Assembly: GCA_015698045.1 (NCBI GenBank)
Contig: BLAL01000303.1
Coordinates: 186,001 to 250,000 of the forward strand
Direction: 5' to 3'
From: Rhizophagus clarus
Lineage: Eukaryota > Glomeromycota > Glomeromycetes > Glomerales > Glomeraceae
DNA: 64,000 bases
The stretch's first letter is position 1. The number at the start of each line of letters is the position of its first letter. A program made the translations under genes and the position numbers. The notes under the pieces are model-generated. The model made no database searches. It saw nothing but the letters and a program-made list of their open reading frames with translations, and was not told the origin of the DNA. This document shows positions 48,863 through 62,361 of this stretch, piece after piece.

Positions 48863-49373
48863 GGCTTAGATTAAGACTTTTCGCACATAGATTGTATTCT
48901 ATTTCAGATAAATTTTTTGTTGTTCAGGGTGAACTGACTAGGCCTTAGTCTAGAAGTGTAAAATTAGGCTCAAGGGAGGTTGTTTTCTCATTTGTAGAAT
49001 TTATTTTTCTTAGTGATCAATTTATGCGACGCGACAGTCGGTCGTTAGCAGTAAATAAATAAATAAATAAATAATTTGGCTTCATAATAACCAGTAATAT
49101 ATGTATTTAGAAAGTAATTATAAGTATTTATTGAAAAAAATTATAAGATGCTGTCGTTGCCATTCAGGTTGAAATAATTTATAAAAAATGGAAAAGTGGG
49201 AAACAAATACTTTAATCATTTTCGCACTAGACGTTACATCAATTATTACGACCTTATCCAAATAAATACGACAAGGTGATAAATAAATAACGCGATGAAA
49301 TTAACATTACTTACCCGTGACATTTAAAACACGCTAAATTATCAGAAAATTTCCGATTATGAACCTTTAAAAT
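48863..49373. other. Intergenic, likely APN1 promoter at the right side
   Basis: No gene. A short AAATAAATAAATAAATAAAT run occurs near 49051. The last 200 bp before 49374 should contain the promoter of the next gene. Confidence 0.45.
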
Positions 49374-51140
49374 ATGTTAGCTCTGAGAAGGTCAGAAAGA
49401 TTATGTGAAATAAGAAAAGTAGAGTCTCCAAGTAAGGATGTAGAGAAAGAGAAAAGGAAAAAAAGAAAAGAAGAGAGAGAAGAGACGTGTTCTGCGAATA
49501 AAAAACGCAAAAGGAAGGATATTAACCCAAATAAGGAAGATAAAAAAATTAAAGAAGACAATACAAAAACCAAAAAAGCTGCAAAAAGTGAGGATGACGA
49601 AATAAAGGTATTAGTGAGTTGTAAAAATTATTAAGATAAATTATCCACATATATTGTAAAGTACTTAGTATATCTTTTTCATTATATAAATTATTTTAAG
49701 TTGGAAAATAAACCTGAACGTGTCGAAAAGAAATCGCGTAAAACTAAATTAACTCAAGAAATGTTTGCTAAACGACTTAGTAACATTACAAAGTACGTTG
49801 GTGCACATGTTAGTATTTCGGGAGGCGTACAAAATGCTATAACAAACAGCCTTTTTATCGGGTAAATTTTAATGTGAAATTACGCGTATTTTCTTTTTGA
49901 ACGTAAATGTGAATTCTCAGTTTTTTTTTTATGAAAATAGAGGAAATGCTTTTGCAATTTTCTTGAGAAATCAAAGGAGATGGACGGCTCCACCATTAGA
50001 TCCAAAGAATATTGAAGCATTCCGAGAAAATTGTTTACAACATAACTATGCTTCAAAATTTATTCTACCTCATGGAAGTTATTTAATTAATTTAGGTAAT
50101 CCAGATCAAGAAAAACGCGAGAAAAGTTATCAAGCTTTTTTGGAAGATTTACGACGTTGCGAATTATTAGGACTAACTTTATATAATTTTCAGTAAGTAC
50201 GATAGTTAAATAGAAGCGATTTTGATTGATTAATAACATTTTTTATTTCTTTTTAACTGTTTAATCCACAAAAAAGTCCTGGCTCTACGGTTGGAAATTG
50301 CACCAAAGAACAATCTATACAACATATCGCAAATTGTATTAATAGAGCGCATAAGGAAACTTCTAACGTAACTTGTGTTATCGAAAATATGGTACGTGAT
50401 TATTTTTTTTTTTTTTAATATATAATTAATTATTTTTTTTTTTAAGATAGTTTAAAATGTTTACAGGCGGGTTCGGGTAATATTGTTGGATCTAGGTTTG
50501 AAGAGCTTGCGGACATAATTTCACGAATAGACGGTAAATTAATATTCAATGTTGGAAATTCATATTTTAAATCACGTGCGAAATGCGACTTGATAGTGCA
50601 TTCACATTCTAATTTTTTTATTTGATTTTTTAGATAAGAATAGAATTGGAGTTTGTATTGATACATGTCATGCCTTTGCTGCGGTAACCTTTATTTTTTT
50701 TTTATTAAATATATTAAACAAACAATAAATTGGGTTTACTTCTTTATTAGGGGTATGATTTACGTACTGACCAAGCGTATGAAGAAACTATGAAAGAATT
50801 TTCTCGACATATTGGTTTTCAATATTTACGAGGAATGCATTTAAATGATTCAGAAACTGAATTAGGGTCGCTACGAGATCGCCATGCTAATATAGGGAAA
50901 GGGTATCTAGGACTAGAAGCATTTCGTTTAATAATGAATGATGATAGATTAAATGGAATTCCATTGGTTCTAGAAACTCCTATTGGGCCTGATGATGAAT
51001 TATCAGATTATCATAGAGAAATTGAATTACTTTATGGACTCATAGGAAGAAAATCACCCATTACCACTAATTGTGTAAAAGCGCACATCACCGAGAAAAA
51101 TAAGGAGAAACGAAAATCTAAAAATCAGAGTAAAAGATGA
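49374..51140 (+). CDS. APN1: APN1, endonuclease IV-type AP endonuclease
   Basis: Zinc-dependent AP endonuclease/3'-phosphodiesterase of base-excision repair. A basic, lysine-rich N-terminal extension of about 100 residues ([16 protein letters not shown]) probably gives nuclear targeting. The TIM-barrel follows with all diagnostic motifs: [110 protein letters not shown], and [14 protein letters not shown]. The zinc-binding His, Glu and Asp residues sit in these motifs. Another short basic tail ends the protein (KNQSKR). About seven exons with short introns; exon 1 is 49374-49607. The ATG at 49374 is the first usable one, because an upstream ATG is followed by a stop after two codons. Confidence 0.95.
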
Positions 51141-51475
51141 TGATTTTGACGAAATTTAATGCATGCAGATATCTATCATCTGTGGTTTGACAGGATTATT
51201 CATCCATTAGTAAAAGATGTAAATTTTATCAATTTAATTATAAATAACTGGGTAATGAATAAATTTGATCTACAATATAAATTGTGCAATCCTGTTTTCC
51301 TTGATTTGGAAAATCGCGAAATAATGATTTGCCACATTGATTACATCAATCTAAATAGATTAATATCCATCTTTTACTGTCGTTGATAAAAAAAGACATT
51401 CTTTATTTTTTTTTTCTATTTCATTTCTGTATTAAAAAATTTTTGTAAATCATAAAATTTAAAAATAATTTAATA
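51141..51475. other. Intergenic APN1-ARG5,6
   Basis: 335 bp holding the 3' end of APN1 and the promoter of the next gene. A 75-codon open frame here has no support. Confidence 0.5.
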
Positions 51476-54367
<2,892 letters not shown>

Positions 54368-54657
54368 TTATAACTTAATAATTTTTTAACAATTTTTGCT
54401 GTAAAATTAGGAAATATTTTCCTTTTAAGTATTATACCATTTGTACGTAATAATGAAAAAAAAAAACGAAATAAATAAATAAAAAAAGGATATCCCTTTG
54501 ACTTTATTAATTAATTAAACTTATAAATTCGTTAAAATAAAACTACATTAAAATCATCCTAATAAAAAATAAAAAATGTCACATTAATATTATTAAATAA
54601 AACCGACAAGAAAAAAAAAATTCTTTTTAATAAATAGACAATTATATAAATTATTTA

Positions 54658-55346
54658 TTATTCTCCAAAAAGACGTTGTACACGTTTAAGAACACTATCT
54701 TTCTCAGGATCTAAAATAGGTATAAATAATATATTAATATTACAAATATATTACGATATGTAAAGGAAAAAGCATCTGTATGATAGATAGTACCATAAGG
54801 ATGATCTTTAGATGGAATTTCAAGTACTGTTGGGAAAGCTTGATCGTGATCATCTAAAAGCTGACGGATATCATTAGCGACCTAATTAAAGTTTAAATTA
54901 AAAATATTAATTTAATTATAAAAGTTGAATTTGAATTAATTTCTTATTATACAAACATGTTGATTGATTAAAATAATTGCAATTTCTTTGTTTTTTGTAA
55001 ATTCAATAAAAGTATCTTCTATCTTTGATATAGGCGTTTCTATACAAATGGAATAGTTCGTGAGTATCTTGATTCAATAAAAAATAAAAAAAAAACAAGT
55101 AAATGTTTATCGGTAAACTCTTACTTTGATCGACAACGAGAAAATTCTTTTTTGGGCCGTTAACGTGGCCTATGCCAGCCAACAAGAGACCTGTTACAGA
55201 ATCCTATCAAAAAAAGACCGGAAATAAACAAAAAAAATTAATTTTTTTTTTTTTGCAAAAAAAAAAATGGATAAATAATTCATATTAACCTCATCACCAA
55301 TAACGGCTATGAAGTTACGATCTTTATAAGAAGCAAATTGTGTCAT
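54658..55346 (-). CDS. VMA7: VMA7, V-type H+-ATPase subunit F
   Basis: Small stalk subunit of the V1 sector of the vacuolar proton pump. Exons on the minus strand read MTQFASYKDRNFIAVIGDE, SVTGLLLAGIGHVNGPKKNF with LVVDQ, TPISKIEDTFIEFTKNKEIA with IILINQH, VANDIRQLLDDHDQAFPTVL with EIPSKDHPYD, and PEKDSVLKRVQRLFGE before the stop at 54658-54660. This is the whole subunit F pattern (IGDED.VTG.LLAGIG, then IPSKDHPYD), about 120 residues in five exons. The start codon at 55344-55346 follows directly on a run of twelve A residues. It diverges from CFAP20 over 133 bp. Confidence 0.96.
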
Positions 55347-55479
55347 TTTTTTTTTTTTAAAAAAAAAAAAAAAATGCGGTTTTAGCTCTTATTTATATTT
55401 GTGTGAACAGATTATCTGGCTGATCCGGTTGATCTGCAGGTAAATATAGCAGGACGAGAGATTCTTTTTTGAAAATAAA
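55347..55479. promoter_or_regulatory. Divergent promoter region, VMA7 / CFAP20
   Basis: 133 bp between divergent start codons, with T- and A-homopolymer runs beside the VMA7 start. No named motif is visible. Confidence 0.45.
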
Positions 55480-56572
55480 ATGTTTCGCAACACTTTTCAG
55501 GTATAATGTTTTTATTCTAAAATCTTTTTATTTTTTTTTTATACAATTTTTTTTTTTAAAAAATAAAAAAACAAAATAATAAAATTTATTTTTAGTCCGG
55601 ATTTCTATCAATTCTGTATAGTCTTGGGTAAGAAAGTTTACAAATTCATTAAATATTATCAAAGAATCTTTTTTTTTTTTTTAATTAATTTTAAATGAAA
55701 TTTACTAACTTGTCTTCCAAGATGTGAAAATGGAAAAAGTATCATTTTTTTTTATTTTCTCTAAGTGTATATAATACTTTAAGTAAAGTACTGAAAAAAA
55801 AATAAAAAATATATTTTTTTTTCATAGTAACAAACCTCTTCAAATATGGCACACGGAAACAAATTCTCAACATGAAGAGAGTCATGTTACGCGTGTAATG
55901 GATGATAACATAAAATCTATTGTAGTTGAGATTAGTTCACCAGATATTAAATCTACCTATATAACTTGTCCTTCTCAGTTAAATCGCACACTTGGAATTA
56001 AATTACCGATTCTTGTTCTTATAGTAAAAAATTTGAAAAAATATTTTACTTTTGAAGTTCAAGTTATGGATGATAAAAATATTAAAAGAAGATTCAGAGC
56101 TTCAAATTTTCAGGTATTTTTTTTTCTAAAAAAGATTTTTTCTTTCTTTTTTTTTTTTAAAGAAAAAAAAAGAAGTGGTTTTAAAATTAATCCAATCTTT
56201 TTTTTTTAAAAAAAAAAAAAAAAGAAAAAAAGAAAAAGTGGGTTTAAAATTAATCTAATCTTTTTTTTTTTTTAAAAAAAAAAAAAAAATGATAAAAATA
56301 TGAAGTCATCTACTCGTGTTAAGCCTTACATTTGTACTATGCCTTTGAGGATGGATGAAGGTTGGAATCAAATTCAATTCAACCTAGCAGATTTTACACG
56401 CCGTGCATTTAGTACAAATTATGTAGAGACTTTGAGAGTACAAATACATGCGAATTGCAGATTGAGAAGAGTTTATTTTGCCGATAGAGTTTATGCTGAA
56501 GATGAGTTACCTCCCGAGATGAAGTTATGGTTGCCTGAAGAAAAGAAAGAAGAAGAACAAAACCAAAAATAA
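55480..56572 (+). CDS. CFAP20: CFAP20 (BUG22/GTL3) family protein
   Basis: One of the most conserved eukaryotic proteins. It is known as a ciliary doublet-microtubule inner-junction and basal-body protein, and also has nuclear roles in animals. Four exons: 55480-55500 (MFRNTFQ), 55596-55627 ([11 protein letters not shown]), about 55828-56113 ([80 protein letters not shown]), and 56303-56572 ([60 protein letters not shown], then [11 protein letters not shown]). The C-terminal tail is Lys/Glu-rich. Length, about 210 residues, is near the family norm of about 193. The third intron is mostly T- and A-homopolymers. Its presence in a fungus whose other visible genes show no flagellar link is notable. 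Confidence 0.95.
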
Positions 56573-58768
56573 GGAATGTTTCTTTAGATAACTTTTATTA
56601 ACATAGAAAAACCTGGTTTTTTTTATATTTCGCTATTTAGAGATTATCAATAAAAATACTGGCAAGAATGTAATAGGTGTTTATGTGTTTACGTAAAAAT
56701 GAACCAATAAAAAAAATTCATCAACAGATCACAGATCTTCAAAGACCATCAGTCTACAAGGCGACATAATGCACTTACTCTCACATCCAGATAGGTGCAG
56801 AAACTTTCAAGATACATATCAGGTGTCTAATATATGTAAGATGTGTATTTTTTACATATCTGTCGATTATCTCATTTACACCTATCATGACACAATGATA
56901 ATTTTTTGCATTTAAAATAAGAATTTTCTTTAATAAAATGCCGAATAAATAAATATATGTAATTAACAAAATTCAGAAATCTTTAAAACCTTTAAATTTC
57001 AAATTTCAAAATCTCATTTCAAAATCTCAAATTACTCTTACCATTTATATGTAATTTTTCTTTTAATTTTGAATTTATCTAATTTTAAAAAATTGTAAAA
57101 TTCTAAAAAGTTTATTTTTTAATAATTGAATAGTACATATATACTATATTTAAATTCAAGTATTATGATAAAGTTTAATAAAAGTTAATAAAATCAATTA
57201 TGTTATACGGTACTCCAAGTTAAGAAGTTGTACAATTACAAATTAACTTTTAAGTAAGCTACCAAGAAAAAATTATTACAAATATAATATTTTAGTAATT
57301 TTCAATGAAAAAATCATCCTTATTATAAAGGTTAAAAAAGTATAGATTTTAACCAAAAACTGAAACGAATTCTATAATTAGAAGATTAACAACCAATATG
57401 TCATTAAATTAACAATTTTAATGGGCTAAGCTAAGCGGCTAAGTCTGGTTCGTTAAAGTACCCGTAAAATCTAGCTTTGTAGGCTGTTTTTAGAAAATCT
57501 TATTATCACATGGTTTTTCGTAAGTATTAAATGACACGTTTTCGCAACACGTGCAAATGCTGACAGAAATTTTATATACTCTCTGTACATATAATATATT
57601 ATCGAAAAAAATGTTTCTTTAATCATCAACGAGTAAAAAATTAACAAGTAAAAAAAAAAAAAGAAAGAGAAGATTATAATCTTTTTGGGTGATATTCTAT
57701 CTATTTGTTATACATTAAAAATTCTCACCCTTTATTAAAGTTGTAAACAAAGACTCTTTTTTTCCAGATAGAATTGGGGCAAAAGCATCTCCTTTAAGCA
57801 AAATCATTTAAATCACGAAAGTTTCTTGAAGTACAAGTTACCGAATTAAGTCAAGAGTATACGGAATAAAATATTTCTTTTTTATAATTTTTTTTTTTTG
57901 GGGCGGCTTTCGCGTTTACCTAATTTAAATAATTTTTTGAGAAACGATAGATTTTCATTTAGTCGTGAAAGTGGAGATTGTTTAGATTAACTCCTTGATT
58001 GTACGACTAATTAATTTCTATAAAGATATTCATTGATAAAATCATTAAAATTTCTTATTATAAAATATTTATATTATTACTATATAATAATAAATTTTGT
58101 TAACATTTCCTTAAAATTGAAAAGTTTTAAACCAAAAAGTTTTTAATACAAAGAATTGATAAAAAAAAAATTTGAAACTACGTTTGAGAAAACGTTTTAT
58201 TTTTTTTTTTTTTTTCTTCAGCGGAGGAATCGGAAATATAATATTATAGTTTCCCATTTTGTTTTGGTTAATACCCTGCACTCGGAAAATCTGTTTTGTA
58301 GAATATGTTTCAAATTCATTCTATTGTAACACAGTGACAAAACCGCGGACGAAATGTGAGTAACCGAGTTTTTTTAAGGATTTTTTTTTTTTTTTTGGTA
58401 TACATTGAATATAATATATGATACCATGGTACATTACATTAAGATATCATGAATCATTGTTAATAACAATTAATAACCAGATATGTTTCCTCTCTACAAT
58501 ATATCAAACATTTCGTGGGTCAAAAAGTTTTGAGATTTCTTTGTTTTTCAATTTTATTAGGTTTTTTTTAGTATAAAATGTTCCAATTGTTACCAAAAAT
58601 AAAAATATTTTTTTTTTACATTTGTTTCACAAAATAAATTAAGCACAGACTGTTACTGCACGTATTACATACATACAGATTACAGAACAACACATTCAAT
58701 TACACTATTTTTATTCATTACACTATTTTTATTATATCACACAAACGAGATATAACCCTTTTTTTCCC

Positions 58769-58800
<32 letters not shown>

Positions 58801-59121
58801 CTTCTTTATATTAAGAGTATATATAGATAGCCATCGGCGCTAAAAAAAAAAACGAACTAAAAGAAAAATATAATACCTCCTTTATTATACTTAAAAAATA
58901 GACTAGTATCCAAATTTTTTTTCCAAAATATATATATATTGGAAAAATATTGGAGTTATAGATATTAAAAAAAATTTTTATACTATTAATAAACGGGAGC
59001 TGGTCACCCAAAAAAAAAACCAAAAATTCTTAGAGAAAGTTTAATAATTTTTTTTTTTTCTTAATAAAAGTGAAAAAAAGTAGTAGTGTTCAGTTCTCTG
59101 AAAAAAATAATTTTACTACAA
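56573..59121. other. 2.5-kb intergenic region, no gene seen
   Basis: AT-rich with many T and A homopolymers (for example around 58770-58800). The part from about 58200 to 59121 may hold a long 5' leader or promoter of the coiled-coil gene. I see no tRNA, no transposon ends and no coding region. Confidence 0.45.
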
Positions 59122-61250
59122 ATGTTAAAAATGACAGAATATAATAATAATTCTTCAGTCACAACTACTCGTGTTACTAAACACACGTCAAGACCTTATC
59201 ACCATGAATACACTTCTTCTATTGACGAAACTGAAGAAAGTGATAGTTATACTTCAAGAAGGTCAAGACGTTTATCAGAGAGTAATCATAGGAAAAATAT
59301 TAGCTCCACTTATGGTTATACTTCAAACAGAACAATTGAGTCAAAAGAAGACGAGAATAATGGTTTAACTTCTCGAAGAAGATATCCACGTAAATGGGAA
59401 ACTGATGATGAATTATTTAAACCAAATCATGTAAGTTCATGAACGTGAAAATATATATATATATATCACGTTAATGATTCTATTTATGCATGTTTTAAAT
59501 TGGTTATTAAAGAAACTTTTATTTCTCTAATTTGGAAATTAATTTATTAATTCATTTCTCATTATTAATATTTTTGTTAATCTTTTTTAATCGTTATTAT
59601 TATTACTATTATTTTAATTGATAGCGTAATCAAATACCAACAATGTCACAACAGCAACAACAACATTCTCCAATCAATAATTATCCCGATGAAGCCGCAA
59701 CAACCAGGTCACTTTTATATCTTCTTAATAAAGAACGTACAAAACGTCGTGAATTACAAAAAGTTTATGATACAACCGCCCAAACGTTAAAAGAATTACA
59801 ACAAAATCATCAAGATGATTTAAATGCTCTAGAAAGTGATATTAAAACTCTTAAAGACGCACTTTTAAAAGAGAATAAAGTTAATTCTCAATTAAAAAAA
59901 CTTTTACATGAATCTACCGCTAAATTTACTGAGGAAATGCAAACATGGGCAAGTAAAGTTGTTTTAGTAGAAGAACAAGGAAGAGAATTACAAAAAACTT
60001 TTCAAGAAACGATGGAACAATTAGAAAAGGAAGAAGAAGAAATTATTAGATTAAGAAAAGAAAATCAATCATTACGTGATCAATTAGCTGGTAGAGCTGT
60101 TGAACATGCAAATTTGAGTCGTAGAAATCTTGAAGATGTACGTAAAGTTGGTTCTATGGAAGATAGGGATGATTTATCAGTTTCTGCTGAATCAAAACAA
60201 GATTGTGTTTCAGATAGTGAATCTATTGCAACTTATTCAAAGTTAACTGAATTAAATGATAGAATTCTTGAATTGGAGAATGAATTAATCACTTCTAAAG
60301 AAAATACTCAAAAAGTTGAATCATCTTTTCAAGAATTGGAAACTGAAAAAACTTCCGCTATAAAACAACTAGAAGAAAAACATAAAAAGAATGTCAGTCT
60401 TTTACGTGCTACTATTTTACAAAAACAAAAAAGAATTGATGAATTGGAACAAGAATTACGCAAAGCGAAATTTAATGAACGTGAACGTGAAGAAAAATTA
60501 TCCCATTTAAATCATAAATCTTCTCAACAATTCCCATCTCCACCATCTCCTAAACTACAACAACATCAACCTTTACAACAAGATGACGATGATGAATTAG
60601 AAAATGATCGACGCATTCATCATCGTCCTGGTAACTTAATTAAGCGTAGGTCTGTCATATCTGAAAACTTTGCCAATAAAGAGAGAAAAAATTCCATAAC
60701 TAGTACAAATAGTGGAAGCGTTGAAGGTACAAGCGTAACGGGAGGAAGTTTAGAAGATAAGGATGATAATCAAAGTAGCATAATTGAATATAGGGAAGGT
60801 GAAGGTGAACAATCCGAAGTGTTTTCAGAAGAGGAGGAAGAAGAAGAACGTGATGATCAATCATCATCCGTTTTTACAGGCAGCAATGGAAGTGAAAGCA
60901 TACAAGATCAGAGTACGGAAAAATTTGTGAGGTTAGAATTATCCTCAGGAAGACAACAACATCATCAACATCGTAAAGGTGGTGATAATGATGAGGTCAT
61001 GGAAGACGATGAGCTAGATGCAATTCTTTCGGATCGAGAAGATCGTTGTTTGCCACTTATCGGTCATTATTCAGCCGCAGAATATACGGAAGACGAAGAT
61101 TTTGATCTTGATTACAGATTAAGCAGAAGACAAAGTTTTGTAGGTAGGATTGGTGGGAACAAAATCGAAGGGAATTCAATGGTTATGGCATTAAATCAGA
61201 TCACTTCGGGTGGAAGAAAAAATCGATCTAGGGATGACGGAATACCCTAA
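59122..61250 (+). CDS. Coiled-coil protein of unknown function, 644 aa
   Basis: Two exons (59122-59430 and 59625-61250) joined in phase 0 through a GTAAGT donor give 644 residues. Another in-frame ATG at 59131 is equally possible. Residues 1-100 are Ser/Thr/Arg-rich and probably disordered. A Gln run (SQQQQQHSP) follows. From about 120 to 275 there is a long coiled coil (TRSLLYLLNKERTKRRELQK, then KDALLKENKVNSQLKKLLHE and EEEEIIRLRKENQSLRDQLA). A second coiled coil lies at about 305-395 (LTELNDRILELENELITSKE, RIDELEQELRKAKFNERERE). The C-terminal 240 residues are acidic, Ser-rich low-complexity, ending SGGRKNRSRDDGIP. The build suits a cytoskeletal or polarity scaffold, but I do not recognise an orthologue. 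Confidence 0.85.
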
Positions 61251-62361
61251 TATAAATTTACAATACTAATCATAACGATTCCTGCAGAAAACATCTTATA
61301 TTTGATATATGAGGTTGATTTGTACATATTAAGAGATATCACGTCACATATACGTCATTAACATTTTAAAAAGCCGATTGCAGAATATATATATATATAT
61401 ATATTTTATTTTTTCACTTTATTTTTACGTTACTTTTTTGTAAATAGCATTTTTTATTGTGGTGGTATCATATAGACAGTTTTTGGTTTCTGGAAAAAAA
61501 GACATTTTAACCGCCACATGATCGATATCATTGCTTTACTATCCTTAAACCATCAACTTTTTTTTCTGTATTATATGTTTTGTACTCGCTTGTAATTTGC
61601 TCTTTTTTTTTTTATAAGCTTTTTGTTTTTTTTAGAAAAAAAATTTTCTGAATCTTTAATCAAAAAAATTTAATTTGTTTAATATAATTTCACTTTTTTT
61701 TTCTTCTTAAATTGTAAATATCAATTTTAATTTTTTTCCTAGTGATCATGATACGAATAATTTTTAAAGCCTTTAATGGATTTGAAAAGTTATCATTTTA
61801 AAAAGAAAATTCTTCGGATAACGAATATTCGGATATCCGTTTAGTTGATAAAGCTTATTTTGAAACATTATTTTAATATGGTTCATTCAATATTTCCATA
61901 CCTGCTAAACAATGCTTCGTACGACAGATGTTTGTTAGATTTAAAGAACAAATGTTCTGTGTTGTTTGTGTAACATTTCTAAATGCTTGGGCGCTTTTTT
62001 TGTCAGTTTTTGGATATTGTGTTAAATTAAATAAACAAATATTCGATACGTTATTGGTTATGGTAAGTTACACCTTCGGCTCGCTTTTAACAAATTTTAT
62101 ATAAATATAATCGAATTTGAACGAATTTAAATTAATTAATTTGCTACAATTTTTCATTAGTACCGGTTATCGATTTTTATATGGTACACAAATTCGTTTA
62201 GTTATAAAGCGAATTAAGTGTACTGTTATTCCTTTCATTTTAAATTAACAACCAGTTTTATATGAAAAATTGTCTATCCTCTTTTTACCAATTCCCCTAA
62301 TTAAATAAGTATTTTTTTTTTTTTTCTTTAAAAAAAAAAAAAAAAAAACCAAAAAAAAAAA
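61251..62361. other. Intergenic region with T-rich runs
   Basis: 3' untranslated part of the coiled-coil gene, then AT-rich DNA. A homopolymer T-to-A transition at 62313-62361 ends directly at the next start codon. No other feature seen. Confidence 0.45.

Noticed and set aside
51159-51386. 75-codon open frame between APN1 and ARG5,6
   Set aside because: Lies in the short promoter/terminator gap, with no conserved features.
56780-56880. Inverted-repeat MITE suggested by TCCAGATAGGTG / CACCTATCATG
   Set aside because: The similarity is too short and there is no target duplication.
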